Below are positions 36,818 to 45,369 of a DNA stretch of 64,000 nucleotides, one piece after another; positions within the stretch are counted from its first letter, which is position 1, and each line of letters starts with the position of its first letter. The DNA is from Pseudomonas chlororaphis subsp. aurantiaca (GTDB lineage: Bacteria; Pseudomonadota; Gammaproteobacteria; Pseudomonadales; Pseudomonadaceae). The translations under genes and the position numbers were made by a program. Under the pieces are notes generated by a model. That model saw only the letters and a program-made list of their open reading frames with translations. It was not told the DNA's origin and did not search any database. Location of the stretch: assembly GCF_013466605.1 (NCBI RefSeq), contig NZ_CP059162.1, forward strand, positions 2,480,001 to 2,544,000. The letters run 5' to 3'.

Positions 36818-38278
36818 TCATCGAGCCGCTACGGACCGGGTCTCAGGAGGTTGCCAGCCACCACCGAGCGCCTTGAATGCCGCGACCGCCGCCCGTGCCG
36901 ATTCCGTCCGCGCCTGCGCTCGGGCATCGGAAGCCTGCAGCATCGTTTCGTCGGCGTGCAGAACATCAATCAGACTGGCCGTGCCTTTTTCGTAGGCAAT
37001 GAACGACGATTGGCGAGCCTGTGCCAGAGATGCCTCGCCTCCAGTCAGAGTGGCTGCCTGAGCGTCCCGGTTCACCAGGGCGGAGAAGGCATTCTCGACA
37101 TCCTCGGTGGCGCGTAATACCGACTGACGGTAAGCGGCCAGGGCTTCGGCTTCTTGTCCCTTGGCTTGATCGATTTGAGCGTTTATGCGGCCAAAGTCGA
37201 AAAGTCTCCAGCGCAGCCCCAGTACACCCGCCGACTGATTGGCGCCGCCGGTGAAAAGGTTGCCGCCGGATACAGCCGTGGCGCTACCGAGCAATGCGCT
37301 GAGGGAGAATTTCGGGTAGTACTCAGCGATCGCCACCCCGATGCGTGCATTGGAGGCTGCCAGGCGGCGCTCAGCCACAATGAGATCCGGCCTGCGGCGC
37401 AGCAGATCGGCCGGCGTTCCCGTGGCCTTTATCTGCGGCGCAAGAGGAATACTCCCGGCATTTGCCAGTTGCGTGCGATGGGTGCCTGGCGGTGTACCGA
37501 GCATTACATCCAGTGCATTCATGGCAGCATCCAGGCCGGTCTGCAGGACTGGCACTGTCGCTTGGACCTGCGATAGCGCTCCCTCAGTCTGGTGAACCTG
37601 ATAGTGGGCAGCGAGGCCCTTGCCGTAGAGCAAGCGGACTTTCTCCAGCAGTCCCTGCTGGGTTTTGACTTGTCGGTTGGCAATGTCCAGCCGGGCCTGC
37701 AATCCGCGGATGGTGATGTAGATATCGGCGGTTTGCGCGGCGATGGCCAGTCGTGTGGCAGCGGCGCCCGCCTCGGAGGCCTGGTACTCGGCGAGTGCGG
37801 CTTCGCGTCCGCGTCGCAGGCCGCCAAAGACATCAATCTCCCAGCCAGCACCGAGGTTAACCTCGTAGGCGCTTCCGTACCGATCATAGCCAGGCGTTGA
37901 GTTCAACACCTGGCCGAGTGGAGTCTCGATTGATTGGTAGGAGCGCGCGGCCTGACCACTGATGTTCCCCGAGGGCAGCAAGGCGGCATTTGCGGCACCC
38001 AATCCTGCCCGTGCCTGCGTAACTCGCGCCGACGCCTGCGCCAGATCCAGGTTCTGTTCAAGAGCCTTGGAGACGAAGTCGGCTAGCACCGGATCACCAA
38101 AACCTTCCCACCAGGCCACAAGACTGGCCGGCGTCGCTACAGGTCTCAGCTCGACAGCGGACTGACCCAGGTAACGATCCGAAAGAGGAGCGTCCGGACG
38201 TTGATAGTCCGGACCGACCGCGCAGCCTGCCATCAAGCTGGCGCTCACCAAAAGAGCAAGGGGGCGAAGGGAAGGCAT
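36818..38278 (-). CDS. RND efflux outer membrane factor (OprM/NodT family lipoprotein)
   Basis: 486 residues. Lipobox LMAGC with the cysteine near residue 19, then AVGPDYQRPDAP, the standard opening of OprM-type channels. Two internally similar halves of long helices plus barrel strands (AWWEGFGDPVLADFVSKAL; YYPKFSLSALLGSA; LDVMLG; DLLRRRPDLI) are visible. It forms the TolC-like tunnel for the divergent membrane-fusion protein and RND pump. Unusually, it is encoded divergently rather than as the third gene of the pump operon. Confidence 0.92.
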   Translation of the reverse strand: MPSLRPLALLVSASLMAGCAVGPDYQRPDAPLSDRYLGQSAVELRPVATPASLVAWWEGFGDPVLADFVSKALEQNLDLAQASARVTQARAGLGAANAALLPSGNISGQAARSYQSIETPLGQVLNSTPGYDRYGSAYEVNLGAGWEIDVFGGLRRGREAALAEYQASEAGAAATRLAIAAQTADIYITIRGLQARLDIANRQVKTQQGLLEKVRLLYGKGLAAHYQVHQTEGALSQVQATVPVLQTGLDAAMNALDVMLGTPPGTHRTQLANAGSIPLAPQIKATGTPADLLRRRPDLIVAERRLAASNARIGVAIAEYYPKFSLSALLGSATAVSGGNLFTGGANQSAGVLGLRWRLFDFGRINAQIDQAKGQEAEALAAYRQSVLRATEDVENAFSALVNRDAQAATLTGGEASLAQARQSSFIAYEKGTASLIDVLHADETMLQASDARAQARTESARAAVAAFKALGGGWQPPETRSVAAR

Positions 38279-38304
38279 TAAGGTTCCTTCAATCGAGGAT
38301 GTTT

Positions 38305-38328
38305 GTGACTATATTACGTTATGGTCAC
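38305..38328. promoter_or_regulatory. 24-bp inverted repeat, copy C (outer membrane factor promoter)
   Basis: GTGACTATATTA then CGTTATGGTCAC. Reading on the minus strand, TTGACA (38333-38338) and TAATAT (38311-38316) form a -35/-10 pair with 16-base spacing, and the -10 lies inside the repeat. It is 26 bases before the outer membrane factor ATG. Confidence 0.82.
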
Positions 38329-38426
38329 GAGCTGTCAATCAACGGTATTGGCCAGTATTTCAAAAAATACTCAATGAATACGGTATTTTTCGCGTAGTCG
38401 CGGGCAGTCTCAATGGATGATTATTT

Positions 38427-38450
38427 GTGACTATTGACAGATATGGTCAC
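38427..38450. promoter_or_regulatory. 24-bp inverted repeat, copy D (pump operon promoter)
   Basis: GTGACTATTGAC then AGATATGGTCAC. It contains TTGACA (38434-38439); GAGAAT 17 bases on could serve as -10. It ends 46 bases before the membrane-fusion ATG and lies 98 bases from copy C, so one divergent control region serves both halves of the efflux system. Confidence 0.82.
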
Positions 38451-38496
38451 TGTGCTGAGAATGTGGGGCATGTCCTATTGTTCAGTAAGGGAACCT

Positions 38497-39606
38497 ATGC
38501 GCCGGCCTCGACCTGTCCCCATTGCCGCTTGCTTGTTGCCTCTAGTCCTGGCGGCGTGTGGCGACTCATCCACCGTTGAAGATCCCCGCACCCATGCCCC
38601 TCTGGTGAGGGCCTCTGCGGTTCAGGGGGCGTCCGACGTTTCACGCTCCTTCACTGGCGTCGTGGCGGCCCGCGTCCAGGGCGACCTGGGCTTTCGGGTA
38701 TCAGGCAAGATACTTGAGCGCTTGGTCGATACGGGGCAGACCGTCAAGCGAGGTCAGCCGCTCATGCGTCTCGACCCAATCGACCTGGGGTTGCAGGCGC
38801 GAGCACAGCAAGAGTCGGTCATGGCTGCTCGGGCCCGAGCCAGGCAGACAGCTGATGATGAGGCCCGATATCGCGACCTGGTCGGCGCAGGTGCTATTTC
38901 TGCATCGGCGTACGATCAGATCAAAGCCGCGGCTGATACCGCAAAGGCGCAGCTCAGCGCAGCTCAAGCGCAGGCCGACGTGGCTCGCAATGCTTCCGGT
39001 TATGCGGTGCTGTTTGCCGATTCCGACGGCGTTGTGGTGGAGACGCTCGCCGAGCCCGGGCAAGTCGTCAGCCCAGGGCAGCCTGTGGTTCGACTGGCGC
39101 GGGCCGGGCAGCGTGAAGCCATCGTGCACCTGCCCGAGACACTACGCCCGGCAGCAGGATCCACTGCACAGGCGACGCTTTACGGCAACACCGCGGATGC
39201 TGTTACAGCGAAGCTGAGGCTGCTGTCTGACTCGGCCGACCGTATGACGCGCACCTTTGAGGCGCGGTATGTGCTTGAGGGTGCGTTGGCCAATGCGCCG
39301 TTAGGTTCGACCGTCACGCTTCGGATCGCCGAAGGCGCCGCACATGGACAGGTGCTGCAAGTGCCGATCGCTGCTGTTTATGACCCGGGCAAAGGCACTG
39401 GCGTGTGGGTCATCGCTGGCGAACCAGCGAAGGTGACCTGGCGACCTGTCCGGGTCCTGGGTTTGAGCGACGACGCAGCGCGAGTTACAGGCGATCTCAA
39501 GGCCGGCGAGCAGATTGTAGCCTTAGGTGCACATCTGCTGCGCGATGGTGAGGAGGTGAGACTGGCTCGACAGGGTGACGTCAAAGTTGCCGGGAGCCAT
39601 CCATGA
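38497..39606 (+). CDS. RND efflux membrane-fusion lipoprotein
   Basis: 369 residues from MRRPRPVPIAACLLPLVLAA, lipobox LAAC; AAGGG precedes the ATG by about five bases. The adaptor architecture is in order: first lipoyl/barrel half (GDLGFRVSGKILERLVDTGQ), helical hairpin (about 100-155), second lipoyl half (SDGVVVETLAEPGQVV), beta-barrel and membrane-proximal domains. It bridges the pump and the outer membrane channel. The stop overlaps the pump start (ATGA), so the two are coupled. Confidence 0.93.
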   Translation: MRRPRPVPIAACLLPLVLAACGDSSTVEDPRTHAPLVRASAVQGASDVSRSFTGVVAARVQGDLGFRVSGKILERLVDTGQTVKRGQPLMRLDPIDLGLQARAQQESVMAARARARQTADDEARYRDLVGAGAISASAYDQIKAAADTAKAQLSAAQAQADVARNASGYAVLFADSDGVVVETLAEPGQVVSPGQPVVRLARAGQREAIVHLPETLRPAAGSTAQATLYGNTADAVTAKLRLLSDSADRMTRTFEARYVLEGALANAPLGSTVTLRIAEGAAHGQVLQVPIAAVYDPGKGTGVWVIAGEPAKVTWRPVRVLGLSDDAARVTGDLKAGEQIVALGAHLLRDGEEVRLARQGDVKVAGSHP

Positions 39607-42600
39607 GCCAGGGGCGCTTCAATCTTTCGGCGATCGCTGTTCGCGAGCGCTCGATCACGGTATTCCTGATCTTCTTGCTCGCTGTGGCAGGGATCCTGTC
39701 GTTTTTCCAGCTGGGGCGTGCCGAAGACCCGCCGTTTACGGTCAAGCAGCTGACGGTCATTACCGCGTGGCCGGGCGCCACGGCGCAGGAGATGCAGGAC
39801 CAGGTTGCAGAGCCACTTGAAAAACGCCTGCAAGAACTGAAATGGTACGACCGCACGGAAACCTACACCCGTCCAGGTCTCGCCTTCACCATGGTGACGC
39901 TGCTCGATCGCACACCGCCTTCTCAAGTGCAGGAGGAGTTCTATCAGGCGCGTAAAAAGCTCGACGATGAGGCCATCAAGTTACCGGCGGGTGTGGTTGG
40001 CCCGATGGTCAACGACGAGTTTGCAGATGTGACATTTGCGCTTTTCGCCTTGAAAGCCAAAGGCGAGCCGCAGCGACTGTTGGTGCGTGATGCGGAATCG
40101 TTGCGCCAGCGCCTGTTGCACGTGCCGGGCGTGAAGAAGGTCAGCATCATTGGTGAGCAGGCCGAACGCATCTTTGTTTCCTTCTCCCATGATCGGTTGG
40201 CCACGCTGGGCGTATCTCCCCAGGACATTTTTGCCGCGCTGAACAATCAGAACGCGCTCACGCCTGCCGGCTCAATTGAAACCGATGGGCCGCAAGTCTT
40301 CCTCCGCCTCGACGGTGCCTTCGATAAGGTGCAGAAGATTCGTGACACACCTCTTGCGGTCCAAGGTCGAACACTGAAGCTCTCGGACGTGGCGACGGTC
40401 GAGCGGGGTTATGAAGATCCGGCAACCTTCCTCGTGCGTAACAACGGTGAAGAGGCCCTGTTACTGGGCGTCGTGATGCGTGAGGGCTGGAACGGCCTTG
40501 ACCTGGGCAAGGCATTGGACGCGGAGACGACGAAGATCAATGACGGCATGCCGCTGGGCATGACGCTCACCAAGGTCACCGACCAGTCTGTGAATATCAG
40601 TTCGGCCGTCGACGAGTTCATGGTCAAGTTCTTCGTCGCCCTGCTGGTGGTCATGCTTGTCTGCTTTCTCAGCATGGGCTGGCATGTAGGTATTGTGGTG
40701 GCGGCGGCTGTGCCGCTGACGCTGGCCGTGGTGTTTGTGGTGATGGCGGCCACTGGAAAGAACTTTGACCGCATTACCCTCGGGTCGCTGATTCTGGCGC
40801 TTGGACTGCTGGTGGACGACGCCATCATTGCTATCGAGATGATGGTGGTGAAAATGGAGGAGGGCTACGACCGCATCAAGGCTTCCGCCTATGCCTGGAG
40901 TCATACGGCCGCACCGATGCTTTCCGGTACGCTGGTGACCGCTATCGGCTTTTTGCCCAATGGCTTCGCCCAGTCGACGGCCGGCGAGTACACCAGCAAC
41001 ATGTTCTGGATCGTGGGCATTGCCCTGATTGCATCATGGGTAGTGGCGGTGGCCTTCACTCCCTATCTGGGTGTGAAGCTGTTGCCGAAGATCAAGACGG
41101 TCGAAGGGGGTCACGCGGCCATCTACAACACCCCTGGCTACAACCGCTTCCGCCGGATCTTGACGCGCGTCATCGCCCGTAAATGGCTGGTGGCCGGTGC
41201 CGTTATCGCTACGTTTGTCGTGGCGATTCTCGGCATGGGCCTGGTCAAGAAGCAGTTCTTCCCCACCTCGGACCGTCCAGAAGTGTTGGTCGAAGTGCAA
41301 ATGCCCTATGGAACCTCCATCGAGCAGACCAGCGCCACCACCGCCAAGATTGAGGCCTGGCTGCAAAAGCAGGCTGAAGCCAAAATCGTCACGGCCTATA
41401 TCGGGCAAGGTGCGCCGCGCTTCTACCTGGCGATGGCGCCGGAACTCCCGGATCCATCATTCGCCAAGGTTGTGGTGCTGACGGATAGTCAGGAGGCACG
41501 TGAGGCCCTCAAGTTCCGTATTCGTGAGGCAGTTGCTCAAGGGCTTGCCCCAGAAGCGCGTGTCAGGGTTACGCAGCTGGTGTTCGGTCCGTATTCGCCA
41601 TTTCCTGTGGCATATCGGGTGATGGGGCCTGACCCATCAAAATTGCGCGAGATCGCCGACCAGGTACAGAAAGTGATGCAGGCGAGTCCCATGATGAGAA
41701 CCGTCAACACTGACTGGGGCCCGCTAACGCCGACGCTGCATTTCACCCTGGATCAGGATCGCTTGCAGGCGGTGGGGCTGACGTCCAGCGCTGTCGCGCA
41801 GCAGCTGCAGTTCCTGCTCGCGGGAGTACCGATCACGGCAGTTCGTGAGGACATTCGTTCGGTGCAGGTGATCGGGCGTGCTGCGGGTGATATCCGGCTC
41901 GACCCTGCAAAAATAGAAGGCTTTACGCTCGTGGGCACGGCGGGCCAGCGGATTCCGTTGTCCCAGGTAGGGGAAGTCGGCGTGCGTATGGAGGATCCGA
42001 TCCTTCGGCGTCGTGACCGCACCCCGACCATTACCGTGCGCGGCGACATTGCCGAAGGCTTGCAGCCACCGGACGTCTCGAGCGTGATCATGAAGGCGCT
42101 GCAGCCGGTCATCGACAAGCTGCCTGATGGGTATCGTATCGAGCAGTCGGGGGCCATTGAGGAGTCGGGCAAGGCCGGCCAGGCGATATTGCCGCTGCTC
42201 CCGATCATGATTGCCATCACGCTGCTGATCATCATCCTGCAGGTACGCTCGACCTCGGCGATGATCATGGTGTTTCTCACCGCGCCGCTGGGATTGATTG
42301 GCGTGGTACCGACATTGCTCATCTTCCAGCAACCGTTTGGTATCAACGCCCTGGTCGGCCTGATCGCACTTTCGGGCATTCTGATGCGTAATACGCTGAT
42401 TCTGATTGGACAAATCCATCACAACGCACAAGAAGGACTGGATCCGTTCCACGCAGTGATCGAAGCCACAGTACAGCGTGCTCGCCCGGTGTTGCTGACA
42501 GCGCTGGCGGCCATCCTGGCGTTCATCCCCCTGACACACTCCGTCTTCTGGGGGACCCTGGCTTACACCTTGATCGGAGGCACGTTCGTCGGAACCATCA

Positions 42601-42692
42601 TGACGCTGGTGTTCCTGCCGGCGATGTACTCCATCTGGTTCAAGATCAGTCATGTCAGTCAAAGGCAAACTGAAACAGCAGAACTGGCGTAA
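39603..42692 (+). CDS. RND-family efflux pump, AcrB-type
   Basis: 1029 residues, proton-driven inner membrane exporter. First helix SITVFLIFLLAVAGILSFF, then the large periplasmic porter domain with AWPGATAQEMQDQVAEPLEK. The helix 4 proton-relay pair is in ALGLLVDDAIIAIEMM, and a second helix set starts near residue 870 (LPIMIAITLLIIILQVRS). The sequence looks closest to the TriC/VexF-like HAE1 branch rather than MexB; I cannot confirm the branch. Substrates are likely hydrophobic compounds sensed by the neighbouring TetR protein. Confidence 0.93.
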   Translation: MSQGRFNLSAIAVRERSITVFLIFLLAVAGILSFFQLGRAEDPPFTVKQLTVITAWPGATAQEMQDQVAEPLEKRLQELKWYDRTETYTRPGLAFTMVTLLDRTPPSQVQEEFYQARKKLDDEAIKLPAGVVGPMVNDEFADVTFALFALKAKGEPQRLLVRDAESLRQRLLHVPGVKKVSIIGEQAERIFVSFSHDRLATLGVSPQDIFAALNNQNALTPAGSIETDGPQVFLRLDGAFDKVQKIRDTPLAVQGRTLKLSDVATVERGYEDPATFLVRNNGEEALLLGVVMREGWNGLDLGKALDAETTKINDGMPLGMTLTKVTDQSVNISSAVDEFMVKFFVALLVVMLVCFLSMGWHVGIVVAAAVPLTLAVVFVVMAATGKNFDRITLGSLILALGLLVDDAIIAIEMMVVKMEEGYDRIKASAYAWSHTAAPMLSGTLVTAIGFLPNGFAQSTAGEYTSNMFWIVGIALIASWVVAVAFTPYLGVKLLPKIKTVEGGHAAIYNTPGYNRFRRILTRVIARKWLVAGAVIATFVVAILGMGLVKKQFFPTSDRPEVLVEVQMPYGTSIEQTSATTAKIEAWLQKQAEAKIVTAYIGQGAPRFYLAMAPELPDPSFAKVVVLTDSQEAREALKFRIREAVAQGLAPEARVRVTQLVFGPYSPFPVAYRVMGPDPSKLREIADQVQKVMQASPMMRTVNTDWGPLTPTLHFTLDQDRLQAVGLTSSAVAQQLQFLLAGVPITAVREDIRSVQVIGRAAGDIRLDPAKIEGFTLVGTAGQRIPLSQVGEVGVRMEDPILRRRDRTPTITVRGDIAEGLQPPDVSSVIMKALQPVIDKLPDGYRIEQSGAIEESGKAGQAILPLLPIMIAITLLIIILQVRSTSAMIMVFLTAPLGLIGVVPTLLIFQQPFGINALVGLIALSGILMRNTLILIGQIHHNAQEGLDPFHAVIEATVQRARPVLLTALAAILAFIPLTHSVFWGTLAYTLIGGTFVGTIMTLVFLPAMYSIWFKISHVSQRQTETAELA

Positions 42693-42706
42693 GCACGCGA
42701 ACTTAC

Positions 42707-42735
42707 CAAAAGAGAGGACGCCACCCCGTCCTCTC
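42707..42735 (-). terminator. Terminator of the 206-residue unknown gene
   Basis: Stem GAGAGGACG (42712-42720) and CGTCCTCTC (42727-42735) with a 6-base loop. On the minus strand it is followed by TTTTGG, so it best serves the gene ending at 42790; it may also slow transcription leaving the pump gene. Confidence 0.6.
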
Positions 42736-42789
42736 GTCGTGCACCTCACTACAAAGCTGGGTTCTCAATACCCAGCCTGCAAGCTTTTC

Positions 42790-43410
42790 TCACTCATCAC
42801 CTATTAATGCCAGGCTGGCAGCCCACTCTTGCGTGGCAGTGTAGCGGGCGTAATAAGCCCGCTTCTCTACCTCGCTCAAACCGGTAAAGAACGGCAGGAA
42901 GTACTGGTCGTTGTAGTAGCCCTGGGCACCTTGCAACTGCGTTCCCCACCATGCCGGGTTGTAACCCTCGAAGGCTATCCAGGGCGGCGGAACGGCGAAA
43001 CGCTGGCGCTGAACGGCCTCGAGGAAGTCAGTGCTGTTGGTTACCAGGCGCACCGTGACGGCGTTGAATTCCCGGGTGGATATAAAGCAAATCAGGCGCT
43101 GGTTGTTCTGGGCGTTTTCATACTGCCTGACAGGAAGCTCGTTGAAGCTTCGCTCGTGGACCAGGGTGAAACTGGACTCGATAAGGGCCTGGAAAGAATC
43201 CCTATCGCTTCCATCGATCAGCAAGGCCCGGTAATAAGCCGACACGCCTGTGCCTTCCAAAGAAACCGCGTGCAGTGGAAGGGGTAGGGCAGGCGTAGTG
43301 TGTTGCAGAGGTACGGTGAAAACCGCTTGGAGTTCTGACAGGGAATAGCCCGCAATTTGCTCCTTGGGGCCCCGGTCAAAAAGACCTGCGATACGGCTGA
43401 AAAAATTCAT
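42790..43410 (-). CDS. Unknown protein downstream of a pyocin-domain fragment
   Basis: 206 residues, soluble, no signal peptide, start supported by AAGGA four to five bases upstream. I do not recognise a family. It has an N-terminal MNFFSRIAGLFDRG, a Ser/Leu-rich SLSELQAVFTVPL, a central ICFISTREFNAVTVRLVT and an aromatic C-terminal third (YNPAWWGT, YNDQYFLPFF, RAYYARYTATQEW). It lies 57 bases after a truncated S-type pyocin-domain gene on the same strand, the place of an immunity gene, but the killing domain is missing so this cannot be confirmed. Confidence 0.7.
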   Translation of the reverse strand: MNFFSRIAGLFDRGPKEQIAGYSLSELQAVFTVPLQHTTPALPLPLHAVSLEGTGVSAYYRALLIDGSDRDSFQALIESSFTLVHERSFNELPVRQYENAQNNQRLICFISTREFNAVTVRLVTNSTDFLEAVQRQRFAVPPPWIAFEGYNPAWWGTQLQGAQGYYNDQYFLPFFTGLSEVEKRAYYARYTATQEWAASLALIGDE

Positions 43411-43467
43411 ATCGTCCTTGATTCAGCTTTGGTGGGTTTAGTGGAGTGGCTCTTCAAGGCCATTGAT

Positions 43468-43965
43468 TTAGGGTTCCTTGAAACCTGGAAAACCGTTGGC
43501 CAGCCACGCTGGCTTTTGCGTGTTGTAGCCGTAGCCCTTCAGCGTGCCGTCGGGTAGCTGTTCGATGTGCAAGCGCACGCGGGTGCGGCCTTCTTTAGGG
43601 GCGTCGAGTTGCTCGGGCGTGTACAAGGCGCTTTCGCCCAGGCTCGACGGCCAGAGCATGGCCACCACGCCAGCCAGGGCACCCGCGATGACTCCGCCGG
43701 TTGCCACGCCAGCCCCGGTGGGCGCCAATCCCTTGCCACCCAGCGCCAGGTTGCCCAGGGCGGCGGGAAGGGCGCCGCCGCTGATTTTCTTGAGCGGGAT
43801 ATTCCCCGTCGCGTCGGCTCCACGACCACCCAGCACGACAAGCTCGCCATAGTCCTTGATGGCATCGGTGGGGATTGCCCCGGATGGGCTGAGGTAGTCC
43901 ATGACCCCGTCGGGCAGCTTGCAGGATTTGGTCTTGCCGCTGCTCGGGCTGGCGTTGAACGGCAC
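43468..43965 (-). CDS. Truncated S-type pyocin-domain protein
   Basis: Up to 165 residues; the pyocin-like part starts near the ATG at 43902 (MDYLSPSGAIPTDAIKDYG). It contains GELVVLGGRGAD, a glycine/alanine-rich hydrophobic stretch (GGVIAGALAGVVAMLWPSSL) and YTPEQLDAPKEGRTRVRLHI then DGTLKGYGYNT. That order is the translocation/S-type domain of many Pseudomonas bacteriocin-like proteins. Full-length relatives are several hundred residues with an N-terminal receptor or PAAR part and a C-terminal nuclease or other toxin. Here both are absent, and the 5' codons (43903-43965) lie in antisense MFS sequence, so it is probably a remnant. Confidence 0.6.
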   Translation of the reverse strand: MPFNASPSSGKTKSCKLPDGVMDYLSPSGAIPTDAIKDYGELVVLGGRGADATGNIPLKKISGGALPAALGNLALGGKGLAPTGAGVATGGVIAGALAGVVAMLWPSSLGESALYTPEQLDAPKEGRTRVRLHIEQLPDGTLKGYGYNTQKPAWLANGFPGFKEP

Positions 43966-44208
43966 CTCGTCGGTGCTCTATGGCGCGGTGCCGGACCTGG
44001 CGGGGGCGCGCAAGCGCGAGCAGGCGTTTGCGATCTTCTATACCGGCACCATCGGCGGTGGGGCGCTGGCGCCGGTGCTGTTCGGCAGCCTGGGTGATGT
44101 CACTGGCGTGCCCATCGCGGTGATGGTGCAGGCGGCTCCTTGCTGCTGACGTTGCCGCTGTCCTGGTTCGTGCAGCGCGGCCTGGACGCGGATGCCCGGC
44201 TGGCCTGA
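43920..44208 (+). pseudogene. 3' remnant of an MFS transporter gene, frameshifted
   Basis: The plus strand reads LVLPLLGLALNGTSSVLYGA, then PDLAGARKREQAFAIFYTGT, GGALAPVLFGSLGDVTGVPI and AVMVQA, a typical MFS second-half sequence. At about 44132-44136 one base is missing and the frame shifts into SLLLTLPLSWFVQRGLDADA ending RLA and TGA at 44208. There is no MFS sequence upstream of about 43920; the adjoining DNA belongs to the pyocin-domain fragment. So the first 300 or so codons were lost at a rearrangement junction. Confidence 0.75.
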
Positions 44209-44709
44209 GCCGGCTCGGGCTTCCCGCCCGTGGGCCGCCGCGGCCAGTTGCTCGGTATCGACCCGCACGAAGATCGAGTCGCCGATCGCCGTCAGCACAT
44301 CGCCGGCGTAGACCTCGCAGATCACCCGGCTCTTGCGGCCGAGTTCGCCTTCGACCTTGGCGCGCAAGGTCAGGGGCACGCCCATCGGCGTCGGCTTGAT
44401 GAATTTGATGCCGAGGTTGCCGGTCACGCAGTTGATCCGCGGCAGGCTGTCCAGGGCGCGTCTTTCGGCGCGGTAGTGGTAGGCCATGGCGGTCCAGTTC
44501 GAGTGGCAGTCCACCAGCATGGCGATCAGGCCGCCGTACACCAACTCGGGCCAGCCGCAGTATTGGCTGTCCGGCAGGTGTTCGGCCATCACATGCACCC
44601 CATCTTCATGCCAGTGGCTCTTGATGTGCAGGCCATGGGGGTTGCTGCTGCCGCAACCAAAACAAACGCCGTCCGGCGCGGTGCTGTCTTGCAGGGAGAG
44701 TGGGTGCAT
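44038..44709 (-). CDS. PaaI-family hotdog thioesterase with an abnormal C-terminal extension
   Basis: 223 residues as read. Residues about 1-160 are a hotdog-fold thioesterase: CFGCGSSNPHGLHIKSHW, WPELVYGGLIAMLVDCHSNW and GNLGIKFIKPTPMGVPLTLR are typical, with the catalytic-region HG replaced by YGG. After about residue 165 the frame is read antisense to the MFS remnant and becomes Pro/Gly/Gln/Arg-rich with no family look, so the natural stop was probably lost or displaced. AAGG lies nine bases before the ATG. Confidence 0.75.
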   Translation of the reverse strand: MHPLSLQDSTAPDGVCFGCGSSNPHGLHIKSHWHEDGVHVMAEHLPDSQYCGWPELVYGGLIAMLVDCHSNWTAMAYHYRAERRALDSLPRINCVTGNLGIKFIKPTPMGVPLTLRAKVEGELGRKSRVICEVYAGDVLTAIGDSIFVRVDTEQLAAAAHGREARAGSGQPGIRVQAALHEPGQRQRQQQGAACTITAMGTPVTSPRLPNSTGASAPPPMVPV

Positions 44710-44754
44710 GTGTCTTTACCTTTTTTATTGTTGGAGAGGGCCCTGGCGAAGCCC

Positions 44755-45192
44755 TCAGGCCGCCGCTTGTGCCTGTATCTGCAGGTCGCCTTCGACCTCC
44801 TTGACCAGCCCGCTGGCCAGCAGCAGCGGCAGCAGGCGCTTGTGCAACTGCGGCTCGACGAACTCCTTGACGGTGTCCAGCGCCAGGTTGCCGCTGGTTT
44901 CCAGCTCGGCCTTGGTGTAGGACAGCCAGGCCTTCTTCAACACCAGCAGCACGTCGCTGCCGGCGGTGGTGGCGAAGCGGCGGTGGGTCACCCGGCCGTC
45001 GAAGTCGAAGCTGTGCTGGTAGGCATAACCGCTCTCGTCACCCGCGCTGGCGACACAACGACCGCAGGTGCATGCGCCGTCGCCGAAGGCCGTGCGCAGA
45101 TAGGTGTTGAAGTCCACCACGGGCTTGAGCCCCAGGCGCTTGTCGACTTCGAACAGATCCCCGGTCATTTTTGCTTCACTGCTCAAGGTCAT
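44755..45192 (-). CDS. Conserved protein of unknown function
   Basis: 145 residues from MTLSSEAKMTGDLFEVDKRL; GAGG lies three to four bases upstream, and an ATG three codons earlier is possible. The notable feature is a cysteine cluster CTCGRCVAS near residues 38-46, which could bind a metal. The rest is helical with a C-terminal QIQAQAAA tail. No signal peptide or membrane segment. I do not recognise a family. It lies upstream of the thioesterase gene on the same strand (45 bases), so the two may be cotranscribed. Confidence 0.72.
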   Translation of the reverse strand: MTLSSEAKMTGDLFEVDKRLGLKPVVDFNTYLRTAFGDGACTCGRCVASAGDESGYAYQHSFDFDGRVTHRRFATTAGSDVLLVLKKAWLSYTKAELETSGNLALDTVKEFVEPQLHKRLLPLLLASGLVKEVEGDLQIQAQAAA

Positions 45193-45369
45193 TTTCCTCA
45201 TGTTCAGGCGGTGTATTGCTTCAGGGGCGCACCTTAACAGCCAGATCGGCGGACGGGTACTTTTCTGCTGTCATCGGGGCCGGATCGCCATCTGCTAGGA
45301 TTCTCGGCGCGCTGCCCCCGGGCGCGCTGCCTGCGCCTTGTCCACCGCTGATTCCTGCGAGGAGAAAGT

